64,000 bases of DNA from Pseudophaeobacter profundi (GTDB lineage Bacteria > Pseudomonadota > Alphaproteobacteria > Rhodobacterales > Rhodobacteraceae): positions 1-64,000 of the forward strand of contig NZ_JARJEF010000001.1 in NCBI RefSeq assembly GCF_029697505.1. The letters run 5' to 3'. Below are positions 34,367 to 43,946 of this stretch, piece by piece. Below the pieces are notes generated by a model. That model made no database searches, was not told where the DNA came from, and worked only from the letters and a program-made list of their open reading frames with translations. The translations under genes and the position numbers were made by a program. Position 1 is the stretch's first letter, and the number at the start of each line of letters is the position of its first letter.

Positions 34367-36172
34367 TCAATCGCTTGCCCGACGCAACACATAGCTGCCC
34401 GGTGCCGGTTCTAGCGGGGGATTGTTCGAATCACCCGGTTCCCGCGCGGGAACCTGCTTGCCAGAACGCTTTTTCAGCCAGGCTTCCCAGCGGGGCCACC
34501 AGGATCCTTCGTGAAAGGCTGCACCCTCCATCCAGGCTTCGGGCGACAGCTTGAGGTCGTCATTGGTGTAATGACCATATTTGTTACGGCTGGGCGGATT
34601 GATGATCCCCGCGATGTGACCCGACTGGGAGACCACAAAGGTCTTGCTGCGCCCGCCCATGGCCTGCACCCCGCGATAACAATCGCGCCAGCGGGCAATG
34701 TGATCTGTCTCGCAGGTCACTGCCATCAGCGGAATATCCACATCCCGTACATGCAATGTCTCGCCAAACAGTTCAAACCCGTCGGTCGCAAATTCATTGG
34801 CCTGACAGAGCCGGCGCAGATACTGCTGCGCCATCTTACCTGGCAGATTGGCACCGTCACCGTTCCAGTACAGCAAATCAAAGGCCGGCGGGGTTTCCCC
34901 CAGCATATAGCTGCGAATGGCTGGCCCATAGACCAGATCATTGGCCCGTAGATAGGAAAAGGTTCGCGCCATGATGTAAGAGGGCAGAATACCGTCTTCG
35001 CCAATCTCTTCGACGATGGCATCAACAAAATCATTCTGCAGGAAGGGGGTGAAATCCCCCTGATCGGAAAAATCCGTCAGCGCAGTAAACAGCGTGGCCG
35101 ACTTCACCGATTTATCGCCCCGTTTCTTCATCAGCGCCAAGGTCAGGCTTAGCGTGGTGCCTGCAATGCAATAGCCGATGGCATTGACCTGTTTGACCGC
35201 GCAGATCTCCTTGGCCTTGTTGATTGCCGTCAGGAAACCTTCTTCGACGTATTCTTCCAGCCCCACATCTGCGTAATCGCCATTTGGATTGATCCAAGAG
35301 ACCACAAACAGCGTGTAGCCCTGCTCGGTCACCCATTTGATCAGGCTGTTTTGCGCTTTGAGATCAAGAATATAGAATTTGTTGATCCAGGGTGGAAACA
35401 GCACGATGGGGGTTTCGTGCACGGTTTCTGTGGTGGGGCGATACTGTATCATCTCCATCATCCGGTTGCGAAACACCACCTCGCCCGGAGTTGTGCCGAT
35501 GTTGCGCCCGATCTCAAAGGCGCTTTCATCCGCCAGACGCACCACCAGCTCGCCGTTATTGGCTTCCAGGTCATCCACCAGGTTCTGCAGCCCGTCGACC
35601 AGCGATTGCCCCTCGGTTGCTAGGGCCTTTTCCAGCGCATCCGGGTTGGTGGGCAAAAAGTTGGTCGGGGCCATCATGTTGATGATCTGATCAGAAAAGT
35701 AACTGAGCCGATGTCGATCAATCGCGTCCAGATCTTCGACCCCTTCAACCGCAGTGCGAATGGTCTGTGCGTTGGTCAGGTACTGTTGCTTCACATAGTG
35801 GAAATAAGGGTTCTTTTCCCACATCGGATTACCAAAGCGGCGATCCTCCACGTGATCGGCCTCTGGGGTATCAACCTCCTGCGTTGCCAGCATCTGTTGC
35901 GCTTCGGCAAAGTTGAGCACCGATTTGCCCCAGAACTCGACCTGTTGTTCCATCAATTTTGCGGGGTTTTGCAGGATTTCAGCCCAGTAAGACGTTGCTG
36001 CACGTGCGAAAAGATCTTGATTCGGACCATCCAATCCGGGGTGATGGCCCTTCTTGTTGGCCATAATCTCGATCAATTTCTGCGAGAGCTGGTCGACACG
36101 CTCCATATTTTCCTTAAGCCGTTCAATGTGTTCCGGAGAAGTGCCATGGTCGACTGCGTCACTTGTTGTCAT
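34367..36172 (-). CDS. phaC: Class I polyhydroxyalkanoate synthase PhaC
   Basis: 601 residues from the ATG at 36172; the open frame extends 71 codons further upstream but that part overlaps phaZ. It polymerises hydroxyacyl-CoA at the granule surface. The N-terminal PhaC domain is followed by the alpha/beta hydrolase core with the nucleophile Cys335 in AIGYCIAGTTL. The lipase box reads G-Y-C-I-A-G rather than the usual G-x-C-x-G-G. PPWINKFYILDL, WNGDGANLPG and the SGHIAGIINPP histidine block are present. Divergent from phaZ. Confidence 0.96.
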   Translation of the reverse strand: MTTSDAVDHGTSPEHIERLKENMERVDQLSQKLIEIMANKKGHHPGLDGPNQDLFARAATSYWAEILQNPAKLMEQQVEFWGKSVLNFAEAQQMLATQEVDTPEADHVEDRRFGNPMWEKNPYFHYVKQQYLTNAQTIRTAVEGVEDLDAIDRHRLSYFSDQIINMMAPTNFLPTNPDALEKALATEGQSLVDGLQNLVDDLEANNGELVVRLADESAFEIGRNIGTTPGEVVFRNRMMEMIQYRPTTETVHETPIVLFPPWINKFYILDLKAQNSLIKWVTEQGYTLFVVSWINPNGDYADVGLEEYVEEGFLTAINKAKEICAVKQVNAIGYCIAGTTLSLTLALMKKRGDKSVKSATLFTALTDFSDQGDFTPFLQNDFVDAIVEEIGEDGILPSYIMARTFSYLRANDLVYGPAIRSYMLGETPPAFDLLYWNGDGANLPGKMAQQYLRRLCQANEFATDGFELFGETLHVRDVDIPLMAVTCETDHIARWRDCYRGVQAMGGRSKTFVVSQSGHIAGIINPPSRNKYGHYTNDDLKLSPEAWMEGAAFHEGSWWPRWEAWLKKRSGKQVPAREPGDSNNPPLEPAPGSYVLRRASD

Positions 36173-36196
36173 CTTAAGGAATCCCCCATACTCTTT

Positions 36197-36207
36197 CTGC
36201 TGTGCAG
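36197..36207. promoter_or_regulatory. PhaR-type site in the phaC-phaZ gap
   Basis: CTGCTGTGCAG, again CTGC-N3-GCAG, 25 bases upstream of the phaC start and within the phaC-phaZ divergent region. Confidence 0.6.
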
Positions 36208-36331
36208 AATACTGGTTTAACCATGTTACGCCAAAGCGACGAAAGGTCCGAGGCCCTGTGTAATTTACTGCCCAAAGTTGCAGTGTCTTGCGTGAACGCC
36301 CCTGCGGCAAACAGTTAAAAAGGAAAGCCTT

Positions 36332-37675
36332 ATGCGTTTTATGATGTCCTACGACCTGATGGAAACGGCCCGGAACATGAACCAATGGCTCGGCGCCAGT
36401 GCTCAGTCCATAGGCTCATATCCCATCTTTTCAGCGCTCCCCAATCCGGCGCTCAGCTGGATGGCTGCCTGGGGCGAAGTCACCGAGCGCAGCTTTCACC
36501 GCATGACGGTAAAACCTGACTGGGGCATCCACAGCTTCACCTGCGAAGACGGCAAGGACCATCTTGTCGAGGTCACCCCGGTTGTGAAGCGCGACTTTGG
36601 CGACCTGATCCATTTTCGGGTGTCCGGCCGCAAGGAGCAGCCCCGCAAGGTTCTGATCGTGGCGCCAATGTCCGGCCACTACGCAACCCTGCTACGTTCA
36701 ACCGTCAAGAGCCTGCTGGTGAACTGCGAAGTTTATATCACCGATTGGCACAATGCCCGCGACATTCCTGTCTCCGCCGGCAAGTTCGACATCGAAGACT
36801 ACACACTTTATTTGGTTGATTTCATGCGCGAAATGGGTCCGGAAACCCATGTTGTCGCCGTCTGCCAACCCGCCCCGCTGACTCTGGCTGCCACTGCCTA
36901 TCTGGCAGAACAGGACCCCAAGGCGCAGCCCTCATCGTTGACCCTGATCGGTGGGCCGGTGGATCCAGATGCAACCCCGACCGAGGTCACAGATTTTGGC
37001 CGCCGCGTCACCATGGGCCAGCTGGAAGAAACCATGATCCAGCGGGTTGGTTTCAAGTACAAAGGCGTCGGACGAAAGGTCTATCCCGGCCTGTTGCAAC
37101 TGTCCTCTTTCATGTCGATGAACATGGAACGCCACGCCCAGGCCTTCAGCAACCAAATTCAGCGCGCCAGCCGTGGGGATGCCTCGGATCATGATCACCA
37201 CAACCGGTTTTATGACGAATACCTCGCCGTTATGGATATGACGGCGGAATTCTACCTCTCGACCGTGGATCGGGTGTTCAAGTCGCGCGAGATCGCGCGC
37301 AACGAATTCGTCGTCGATGGCCACAAGGTCGATATCGGGGCAATTACCGATGTGGCGGTCAAAACCGTCGAAGGCGCCAATGACGATATTTCTGCGCCCG
37401 GACAATGCATCGCCGCGCTTGATCTATGTACCGGCCTGCCCGACAGCAAGAAAGCCAGCCATGTGGAACCTGGCGCCGGTCACTACGGTATCTTTGCCGG
37501 CAGCAGCTGGCGCGACAATATCCGCCCCTTGGTGATTGATTTCATGGATGCAAACACCCGCAAATCCACCACGGCACAGGCAAATCCGGCGGCAGGCGCA
37601 AGCACAGCCAAAGCCCAAACCAGCCCCAAAGCGGCAGGCCAGGCAAAGACCCCGACACAAGCCCGTAAAGCCTAA
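36332..37675 (+). CDS. phaZ: Intracellular polyhydroxyalkanoate depolymerase PhaZ
   Basis: 447 residues, AAGGAAAG before the ATG. Intracellular PHA depolymerase of the Cys-nucleophile type: Cys178 in VAVCQPAPLTLAA. Core motifs include LIVAPMSGHYATLLRSTV and YITDWHNARDIP, and a C-terminal PGAGHYGIFAGSSWR with the histidine. It degrades native PHA granules to release monomers. The last 35 residues are low-complexity Ala/Thr/Lys/Gln/Pro, resembling a histone-like or phasin-like tail. Paired divergently with phaC. Confidence 0.94.
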   Translation: MRFMMSYDLMETARNMNQWLGASAQSIGSYPIFSALPNPALSWMAAWGEVTERSFHRMTVKPDWGIHSFTCEDGKDHLVEVTPVVKRDFGDLIHFRVSGRKEQPRKVLIVAPMSGHYATLLRSTVKSLLVNCEVYITDWHNARDIPVSAGKFDIEDYTLYLVDFMREMGPETHVVAVCQPAPLTLAATAYLAEQDPKAQPSSLTLIGGPVDPDATPTEVTDFGRRVTMGQLEETMIQRVGFKYKGVGRKVYPGLLQLSSFMSMNMERHAQAFSNQIQRASRGDASDHDHHNRFYDEYLAVMDMTAEFYLSTVDRVFKSREIARNEFVVDGHKVDIGAITDVAVKTVEGANDDISAPGQCIAALDLCTGLPDSKKASHVEPGAGHYGIFAGSSWRDNIRPLVIDFMDANTRKSTTAQANPAAGASTAKAQTSPKAAGQAKTPTQARKA

Positions 37676-37678
37676 TCC

Positions 37679-38251
37679 ATGAGCGACGAGGCCTGCACGT
37701 TTTCCTGCAACTGTGGTCGTCTGGCCGGGCATATCTCGGCTGAGGGCCGAAAATCCGGGTTGAGGCTACTTTGCTTTTGCCAAGATTGCCGCGCGGCAGA
37801 ACTGTATCATAATCAGCCCGATCCGGTGGATGGGGTTGATCTGTTTCAACTTGCCCCCCATGCCATCACCCTGACCCAAGGCGCCGAACATCTGCAACTG
37901 ATGCGGTTGGGGCCAAAGGGACTGTATCGCTGGTATGCCGATTGCTGCGGCACACCGTTTGCCAATACACTGGCCAAGCCGCAACTGGCCTTTGCCGGGA
38001 TGCGTTCAGATCTGTTTGAAAACCCAGACTGCCTTGGCAAGGTGCGGGCGCGATCCGCCGTTCCCCAGCCAGGCAAGCCCCCCCGCAACGAGGGAATGAT
38101 GCGCATGGTCTACGGCATCTTTTCCCGGATGATCACCGCACGCCTTTCGGGCATGTGGCGCCAAACTCCGTTTTTTGACAGCACATCCGGCCAGCCCGTG
38201 ACCAAAGCCAAGGTGCTGAGCAAAGAAGAACGGGCCAGTCTGCACCCCTAA
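37679..38251 (+). CDS. DUF6151 (GFA-like zinc-binding) family protein
   Basis: 190 residues, starting three bases after the phaZ stop, so probably in the same transcript. Three cysteine groups suggest zinc binding as in glutathione-dependent formaldehyde-activating (GFA) enzymes: CNCGRLAGH at the start, CFCQDCRA near residue 35, and DCCGTPF near residue 90. Function unknown. Confidence 0.8.
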   Translation: MSDEACTFSCNCGRLAGHISAEGRKSGLRLLCFCQDCRAAELYHNQPDPVDGVDLFQLAPHAITLTQGAEHLQLMRLGPKGLYRWYADCCGTPFANTLAKPQLAFAGMRSDLFENPDCLGKVRARSAVPQPGKPPRNEGMMRMVYGIFSRMITARLSGMWRQTPFFDSTSGQPVTKAKVLSKEERASLHP

Positions 38252-38290
38252 AACCGGAACGCCAGGTGGGCAGGCACCGTGCCCGCGCCC

Positions 38291-39055
38291 TCAGCTCTCT
38301 ACCAGAGGTTCAACAGGTCGCTCACGGGGGCGTTCATGCGGGACAGAGAGCCAGCCAAGCAGCGCCTGAGTGACCTCCTCCGGCTGTTCCAGACTTGGCA
38401 AATGCCCTGCCCCGGAAATGATCTTCAGCCCCGCATGGGGGATCAGTTCAGCCAGGAATTCATGCCGCTTTACCGGGGTCAGGCGATCATGTTCGCCGCA
38501 TAGGATCAAGGTCGGCACCCGACAGCGCCGCGCCGTCGCCTGCTGATCTATGCGGCGTTGCAGGGCGCGGCTTTGCGCGACAAACAGCTCTGCCCCCAGA
38601 TCCAGCCCCATATCGCGCACCAGACCAAGGATCTCCAGCCGCTGCGCCCCCGGTGCCAGCACCTCTGGCGGCAGTGACTGCTGCAGCGCCGTTTCCAGCC
38701 CCCCGGTGCGGGCGCTGATGATCAGCGGCTCACGCATCGCTGCCTGATCCGGCGTTTCAGCCAGGGGGGTCGTCGCCATAAGACACAGACGAGAGACGCG
38801 CGCCGGGGCTCGGCGCAGGATTTCCAGCGCCACAATACCCCCCATCGACAGCCCCACGAGGGCAAAGCGCGCAGGCAACATCTCCAGCAAATGGCTGGCA
38901 ATCTGTTCCACCGTCTCGCCGCCGAACAGCGCTGCGGCCATGACCGGGGTCTGCTTTGACAGCGCCAGAATTTGCGGGGTGAAGATCCGCGCGTCGCACA
39001 TCATTCCCGGCAGAAAAACCACCGGTTCTGCGCCTAAGTTCTCGCCCTGCCCCAT
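38291..39055 (-). CDS. Alpha/beta-fold hydrolase
   Basis: 254 residues from the ATG at 39055, with AAAGGGCAGAGG upstream; the frame is open further upstream. Oxyanion region VVFLPGMMCDARIF, nucleophile motif VGLSMGGIVALE, acid GEHDRLTPV, and histidine GAGHLPSLEQPEEV. Resembles esterases of the haloperoxidase/lactonase group. The substrate is unknown. The neighbouring VOC and hydrolase genes share its strand. Confidence 0.88.
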   Translation of the reverse strand: MGQGENLGAEPVVFLPGMMCDARIFTPQILALSKQTPVMAAALFGGETVEQIASHLLEMLPARFALVGLSMGGIVALEILRRAPARVSRLCLMATTPLAETPDQAAMREPLIISARTGGLETALQQSLPPEVLAPGAQRLEILGLVRDMGLDLGAELFVAQSRALQRRIDQQATARRCRVPTLILCGEHDRLTPVKRHEFLAELIPHAGLKIISGAGHLPSLEQPEEVTQALLGWLSVPHERPRERPVEPLVES

Positions 39056-39230
39056 GCCTCTGCCCTTTCTGTGCCGGGATTGCACCTGCAACCCCCGCCG
39101 GATACGATCCGGCCAAACGATATGGCAGAGCCGATCCTGCACAACTCTCCCTATAGGGGTTTGTGCAGCCCAGGCCCGCCAAGGGCAAGGGCCATTTCAT
39201 GCAGAGCCCCAGCAAGGCCCGGCAGGGCCA

Positions 39231-39662
39231 TCAGTATCCATCCCAACGAAAGGCGCCCTGTTTCGACAGCGGCGAAAAGGGATTATGCGCCACTTCCCAG
39301 ATATGGCCATCGGGGGCGCGAAAGTAGCCAATGTAGCCGCCCCAAAAGACCTCGCCCGCCGGGCGTAGCACCTCGGCCCCCGCCGCCATCGCAAGCGCCA
39401 TCACGTCGTCGACCTCTCTTGGGCTGCGGGTATTATAGCTCAGGGTCATCGCCCCGGTGCCAAGCGCCTCTAGCGGCAATCCGATATCCTCGGCGAGCTT
39501 CTCCAGCGGGTATAGCCCCAGGGTCTGCGAGATCAGATCAAAGGCCACCACCCCATCCGGGCTCTCAGTGCGCTGCCACCCCAAAGCCGCATAAAATGCT
39601 GCGGCCCGGTCCAGATCCGGCACCCCCAGGGTGATCAGGCTGATGCGTTGCTCCATGGTCAT
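39231..39662 (-). CDS. VOC-family (glyoxalase/bleomycin resistance fold) protein
   Basis: 143 residues from the ATG at 39662, chosen because GGAG lies seven bases upstream. Vicinal-oxygen-chelate fold: ITLGVPDLDRAAAFYAALGW, the pairing SPREVDDVMALAMAAGAEV, and the C-terminal FWGGYIGYFRAPDGHIWEVAHNP. Metal ligands are only partly evident. Function unknown. Same strand as the flanking hydrolase genes. Confidence 0.88.
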   Translation of the reverse strand: MTMEQRISLITLGVPDLDRAAAFYAALGWQRTESPDGVVAFDLISQTLGLYPLEKLAEDIGLPLEALGTGAMTLSYNTRSPREVDDVMALAMAAGAEVLRPAGEVFWGGYIGYFRAPDGHIWEVAHNPFSPLSKQGAFRWDGY

Positions 39663-39725
39663 TTTCAAACTCCAACTCATCCACCCGGGCCCTCGGCCAA
39701 GATCGGCAGGACAGGCCCGGCGAAC

Positions 39726-40466
39726 CTATAGCAACTCTGCGACAGAAGCCTCGATAAGGGCAAGACAAGTCTCGTCCGAAAACCGGTGATCGGCATCCTT
39801 GACCAGGGTCAGACGGATGTCAGCTCCGCTGGCATGTTGCAACAGGCGCAATGCAGTTTCGGTGGAAACAGCCGTATCCGCCGTGCCCTGCAAGCAGCGC
39901 ACCGGAAAGGGCAGATCCAGCGGCGCGCGCAGCACCAGATGATCGCGACCATCCTCGATCAGCCGTTTGCTGATGCGGAAGGGCTCCATATAGTCGCTGG
40001 GCATTTCAACATAGCCCTGGCTCTCCAACGCGGATTTCTGCGCTGCGCTAAAGCTCTGCCAATAGCCATCTTCGGTGAAATCGGGGGCCGCCGCGATGGT
40101 TACCATACCGCAGATGCGCTCCGGGATGGCCCGTGCCAGCAACAGCGCCTGCCAGCCCCCCATGGAGGACCCCACAATCAGCAATGGCCCGGTCGTCAGC
40201 TCCGAAATCGCTGCCAGGCTATCCTGGTGCCAATCGCCAATACAGCCCGCCTCAAAACTGCCAGAGCTCTCCCCATGGCCCGAATAGTCAAAGCGCAAGA
40301 ACCCAAGGCCACGGCCAAGGGCCCAGGCCTCCAGATGCAGTGCCTTGGTGCCCTGCATGTCAGATTTCAGCCCACCCAGAAACACCAACGTCGGCCCGGC
40401 CCCAGCATGCCTGTGATAGGCGATCTGACGCCCCTGCGCGGTCTTCAGAAACTCTGTTACAGCCAT
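39726..40466 (-). CDS. Alpha/beta hydrolase (ABHD10/BAAT-like)
   Basis: 246 residues from the ATG at 40466, with AGGGGAGACGAGG upstream. Motifs: LVFLGGLKSDMQGTKA, FDYSGHGESSG, nucleophile GSSMGGWQALLLA, acid LQGTADTAV, and DADHRFSDE with the histidine. The N-terminus and motif order match bacterial homologues of human ABHD10, a thioesterase/esterase. Cytoplasmic, no signal peptide. The substrate is unknown. Confidence 0.88.
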   Translation of the reverse strand: MAVTEFLKTAQGRQIAYHRHAGAGPTLVFLGGLKSDMQGTKALHLEAWALGRGLGFLRFDYSGHGESSGSFEAGCIGDWHQDSLAAISELTTGPLLIVGSSMGGWQALLLARAIPERICGMVTIAAAPDFTEDGYWQSFSAAQKSALESQGYVEMPSDYMEPFRISKRLIEDGRDHLVLRAPLDLPFPVRCLQGTADTAVSTETALRLLQHASGADIRLTLVKDADHRFSDETCLALIEASVAELL

Positions 40467-40612
40467 TCCTCGTCTCCCCTTCAGTGCCCAAGATGTGCCA
40501 TGCAGGCGACAGCGCTGCAATTGCCAAAATCACCTATGCGCTGACGGGCTTGCCCCCAAACGGGCCTGCCCCTAGGCTGCGGCGATTGACCTGCGACCGC
40601 CCGGAGGGCCCC

Positions 40613-41620
40613 ATGACACGCATACTCCACCACAGTTTTCTGGTTCTGCTGTCTCTTGCCATTGCCCTCTCCAGCGCCTGGGCGGTGCTGGCCCTGTGGT
40701 ATCGGCTCCCCTTGGCGCCAGGCCTGCGGCTGGGGCTGGCGGTTGGCTTTGCGCTACTTGGACTGGCGGTGATCTGCGGCCTGTTTCGCCCCCGCCGCCT
40801 ACGCGCCCTGGCCACCTATTGCCTGGCCCTGGCGGCGGTGCTGACCTGGTGGATCAGCCTCACTCCGCCTGCCAGCCGCGACTGGGCCCCGGATGTGGCG
40901 CGCCAAGTCACCGGCGAAATAAAGGGCTCCCAGCTGACTCTGACCAACCTGCGCAACTTCACCTGGCGCAGCCCAACAGATTTTGATCCACACTGGGAAC
41001 AGCGCCACTATGATCTCGATACGCTAGACACCGTCGATCTGTTCATGTCCTATTGGGCTGGCAAGACAATCGCGCATATGATCGTCAGCTTTGGCTTTGC
41101 CAATGGCGAACAGATCGCCTGGTCCGTAGAGGTCCGGCGCCAAAAGGACGGCGCCTTTTCTCCCCTCGCGGATATGTTCAAATCCAATACCCTGGCGATC
41201 ATAGCCGCAGATGAACGCGACCTCGTCGGCACCCGCACCAATGCCCGCGGCGAAGACGTCCAGCTCTACCGCCTCAACACAGGCCCCAAACAGGCCCGCG
41301 CGCTGTTGCTGCAATATGTGGCGGCCTCCAACCAACTGGCGGAGACGCCGCGCTGGTATAACTCGCTCTCGACCAACTGTACCACCGTGGTGTTTCAGCT
41401 GATCCGTACCATCCTGGGCGAAGTACCACTGGACTGGCGCGTCATGGCCAATGGCTACCTGCCGGAATATGCCTATGACATGGGTGTTCTTGCCACCGCG
41501 CTGCCATTGTCTGAACTCACCCAAAAAGGCCGGATCACCGCCCGCGCCCAGGCGCATGGAATTGCTGCCGACTATTCCCGCATGATCCGGCAGGGCGTCC
41601 CCATCCCACAGCCAGACTAA
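40613..41620 (+). CDS. DUF4105 membrane-anchored protein
   Basis: 335 residues from the ATG at 40613, GGAGGG upstream. Three hydrophobic spans lie in the first 85 residues (LLSLAIALSSAWAVLALW, GLAVGFALLGLAVICGL, ATYCLALAAVLTWWI). The rest is a soluble DUF4105 domain with NFTWRSPTDFDPHWEQRHYDL and the conserved cysteine in NSLSTNCTTVVFQLIR, proposed for a papain-like (NlpC-related) fold. Function unknown; a lipid or peptide hydrolase is possible. Confidence 0.88.
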   Translation: MTRILHHSFLVLLSLAIALSSAWAVLALWYRLPLAPGLRLGLAVGFALLGLAVICGLFRPRRLRALATYCLALAAVLTWWISLTPPASRDWAPDVARQVTGEIKGSQLTLTNLRNFTWRSPTDFDPHWEQRHYDLDTLDTVDLFMSYWAGKTIAHMIVSFGFANGEQIAWSVEVRRQKDGAFSPLADMFKSNTLAIIAADERDLVGTRTNARGEDVQLYRLNTGPKQARALLLQYVAASNQLAETPRWYNSLSTNCTTVVFQLIRTILGEVPLDWRVMANGYLPEYAYDMGVLATALPLSELTQKGRITARAQAHGIAADYSRMIRQGVPIPQPD

Positions 41621-41670
41621 AGCAGCACAGGCCTATTCCATTTCATTTGGCCGCAAATATCCCGGGGAGC

Positions 41671-41690
41671 GCGAGGGGCTGGCCCCTCGC
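41671..41690. other. GC-rich inverted repeat upstream of thrS
   Basis: GCGAGGGGC, two bases, GCCCCTCGC. It has no T-run. It lies between the DUF4105 gene and thrS and could end the former or form part of the thrS leader. Confidence 0.4.
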
Positions 41691-41791
41691 CGCCTTGACA
41701 GTGGAACGCGCACCTGCGAAATCAGCCCATAATCACATAACCCGCAACCGGGCGTTCAGTGGGCGCCAAACCGACGAGGAGCAGCCAAACC

Positions 41792-43738
41792 ATGGCCCAA
41801 ATCTCTCTCACATTCCCCGATGGCAACGCGCGCAGCTATGCAGACGGCATCACCGCCGCCGAAGTGGCCGCCGATATTTCGACCTCGCTGGCCAAGAAAG
41901 CGATCTCCGCCACCTTCAACGATCAGCACTGGGATCTGCAGTGGCCGATCACCTGTGACGGCACCATCGCCCTGCACACTCTCAAGGATGAGACGCAGGC
42001 CAATGAGCTGATACGCCACGATCTGGCCCATGTCATGGCCCGCGCCGTGCAGGAACTCTGGCCCGACACCAAGGTCACCATCGGCCCGGTGATCGACAAC
42101 GGCTGGTACTATGATTTCGACCGCGCAGCCCCCTTCACCCCTGAAGATCTCGGCGTGATCGAGAAAAAGATGAAAGAGATCATCAACAAGCGTGAACCGG
42201 TAACCACCGAGGTCTGGGATCGCCAGCGCGCGATTGATTTCTACACCGCCAATGATGAACCCTATAAGGTCGAATTGATCGATGCCATTCCCGGCGACGA
42301 ACCCCTGCGCATGTATTGGCATGGTGACTGGCAGGATCTGTGCCGCGGCCCCCACCTGCAGCACACCGGCCAGCTGCCCGGCGATTCCTTCAAGCTGATG
42401 TCCATCGCCGGTGCCTACTGGCGCGGCGACAGTGACCGCGCCATGCTGCAGCGGATCTACGGTGTTGCCTTCACCGGCAAGGAAAAGCTCAAGGCGCATC
42501 TCCACATGCTGGAAGAGGCCGCCAAACGCGACCACCGCAAGCTGGGCCGCGAGATGGAGCTGTTCCACATGCAGGAAGAGGCCCCGGGCCAAATCTTCTG
42601 GCACCCCAATGGCTGGAAAATCTACACCACCCTGCAGGACTATATGCGCCGCATGCAGGAACGTGACGGCTACGTCGAGGTCAACACCCCGCAGGTTGTG
42701 GATCGCAAACTCTGGGAGGCCTCTGGCCACTGGGACAAATACCAGGAGAACATGTTCATCGTCGAAGTCGACGAAGACCACGCACGGGAAAAAGCCGTCA
42801 ACGCTCTGAAGCCGATGAACTGCCCCTGCCATGTGCAGGTGTTCAACCAGGGTCTGAAATCCTACCGTGACCTGCCGCTGCGCATGGCGGAATTCGGCTC
42901 TTGCGCGCGCTATGAACCCTCTGGTGCCCTGCACGGTATCATGCGGGTGCGCGGCTTTACCCAGGATGATGGCCATATCTTCTGCGCCGAAGATCAGATC
43001 GAGTCCGAAACCGCCAAGTTCATCGCCTTCCTGTCCAAGGTCTATGCCGATCTCGGCTTCCACAACTGGACCATCAAGCTGTCGACCCGTCCCGAAAAAC
43101 GCATCGGCAGCGACGAAAGCTGGGATCTGGTCGAAAAGGCCCTCGGCGATGCCTGCAAGGCCGCTGGCTATGATTATGAGCTACTGGAAGGCGAAGGTGC
43201 CTTCTATGGCCCCAAGCTGGAATTCACCCTCACGGATGCCATCGGCCGCAACTGGCAATGCGGCACCCTGCAGGTGGATCCCAACCTGCCGGAACGCCTG
43301 GAGGCCAACTTCATCGGCACCGATGGCAACAAGCACCGTCCCTTTATGCTGCACCGGGCAACGCTTGGTTCGTTTGAACGTTTTATCGGTATCCTGATCG
43401 AAGAACATGCGGGCAAGCTGCCCTTCTGGCTGGCGCCGCGTCAGGTTGTTGTCGCCTCGATCACCTCGGATGCCGATGACTACGTGCAAGAGGTCGTCGC
43501 CCAGTTGCAGGCCGTGGGTGTGCGCGCCGAGGCCGATATTCGCAATGAAAAGATCAACTACAAGGTCCGCGAACATTCGGTTGGCAAGGTGCCGGTGATC
43601 CTGGCCATTGGCCACCGTGAAGTCGAAGAGCGCACGGTATCGATCCGCCGTCTGGGGGAAAAGCAAACCCGGGTCGACAGTCTCGAGAATGTTACAAAGG
43701 CGCTGGCGCTGGAGGCAACCGCCCCGGATCTGCTGTAA
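41792..43738 (+). CDS. thrS: Threonine--tRNA ligase
   Basis: 648 residues from the ATG at 41792, with GGAG upstream. Class II synthetase. The TGS domain is at residues 1-62, the editing domain follows, and the catalytic core has zinc ligand Cys in [15 protein letters not shown] and motif 2 with [14 protein letters not shown]. The C-terminal anticodon domain begins with [12 protein letters not shown]. Intact and full length. Confidence 0.97.
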   Translation: MAQISLTFPDGNARSYADGITAAEVAADISTSLAKKAISATFNDQHWDLQWPITCDGTIALHTLKDETQANELIRHDLAHVMARAVQELWPDTKVTIGPVIDNGWYYDFDRAAPFTPEDLGVIEKKMKEIINKREPVTTEVWDRQRAIDFYTANDEPYKVELIDAIPGDEPLRMYWHGDWQDLCRGPHLQHTGQLPGDSFKLMSIAGAYWRGDSDRAMLQRIYGVAFTGKEKLKAHLHMLEEAAKRDHRKLGREMELFHMQEEAPGQIFWHPNGWKIYTTLQDYMRRMQERDGYVEVNTPQVVDRKLWEASGHWDKYQENMFIVEVDEDHAREKAVNALKPMNCPCHVQVFNQGLKSYRDLPLRMAEFGSCARYEPSGALHGIMRVRGFTQDDGHIFCAEDQIESETAKFIAFLSKVYADLGFHNWTIKLSTRPEKRIGSDESWDLVEKALGDACKAAGYDYELLEGEGAFYGPKLEFTLTDAIGRNWQCGTLQVDPNLPERLEANFIGTDGNKHRPFMLHRATLGSFERFIGILIEEHAGKLPFWLAPRQVVVASITSDADDYVQEVVAQLQAVGVRAEADIRNEKINYKVREHSVGKVPVILAIGHREVEERTVSIRRLGEKQTRVDSLENVTKALALEATAPDLL

Positions 43739-43763
43739 CATTTAACACCTTTTGACCACGAGG

Positions 43764-43787
43764 CGGCCTCCAATCGGGGGCCGTTTT
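43764..43787 (+). terminator. Weak terminator after thrS
   Basis: CGGCC / GGCCG with a ten-base loop and four Ts. Short stem, so low strength. Confidence 0.45.
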
Positions 43788-43862
43788 GCTGTTCAGGCCG
43801 CAGATTCCCCCTGTTTTCAGGGAATAATCTGTTACAATCCCCTCACAGTGCCTGACGCCGCC

Positions 43863-43904
43863 GTGAGACACGCTCTCGTGATTTAAGCTCGTTCTCACAA
43901 CGAG
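43863..43904. promoter_or_regulatory. Overlapping inverted repeats upstream of the bufferin gene
   Basis: GTGAGA (43863-43868) mirrors TCTCAC (43893-43898), and inside it CTCGTT-N5-AACGAG (43888-43904) forms a second inverted repeat. They lie 43-84 bases before the precursor start, in the place expected for an operator or leader hairpin. No known copper-regulator box is recognised. Confidence 0.4.
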
Positions 43905-43946
43905 TTAGGCTCTGCATGTCGTCACCAACCAGAAGGATTTTAAGAG

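Noticed and set aside
41756-43063. A 435-codon frame antisense to thrS
   Set aside because: Same artefact; thrS on the plus strand has all class II motifs.
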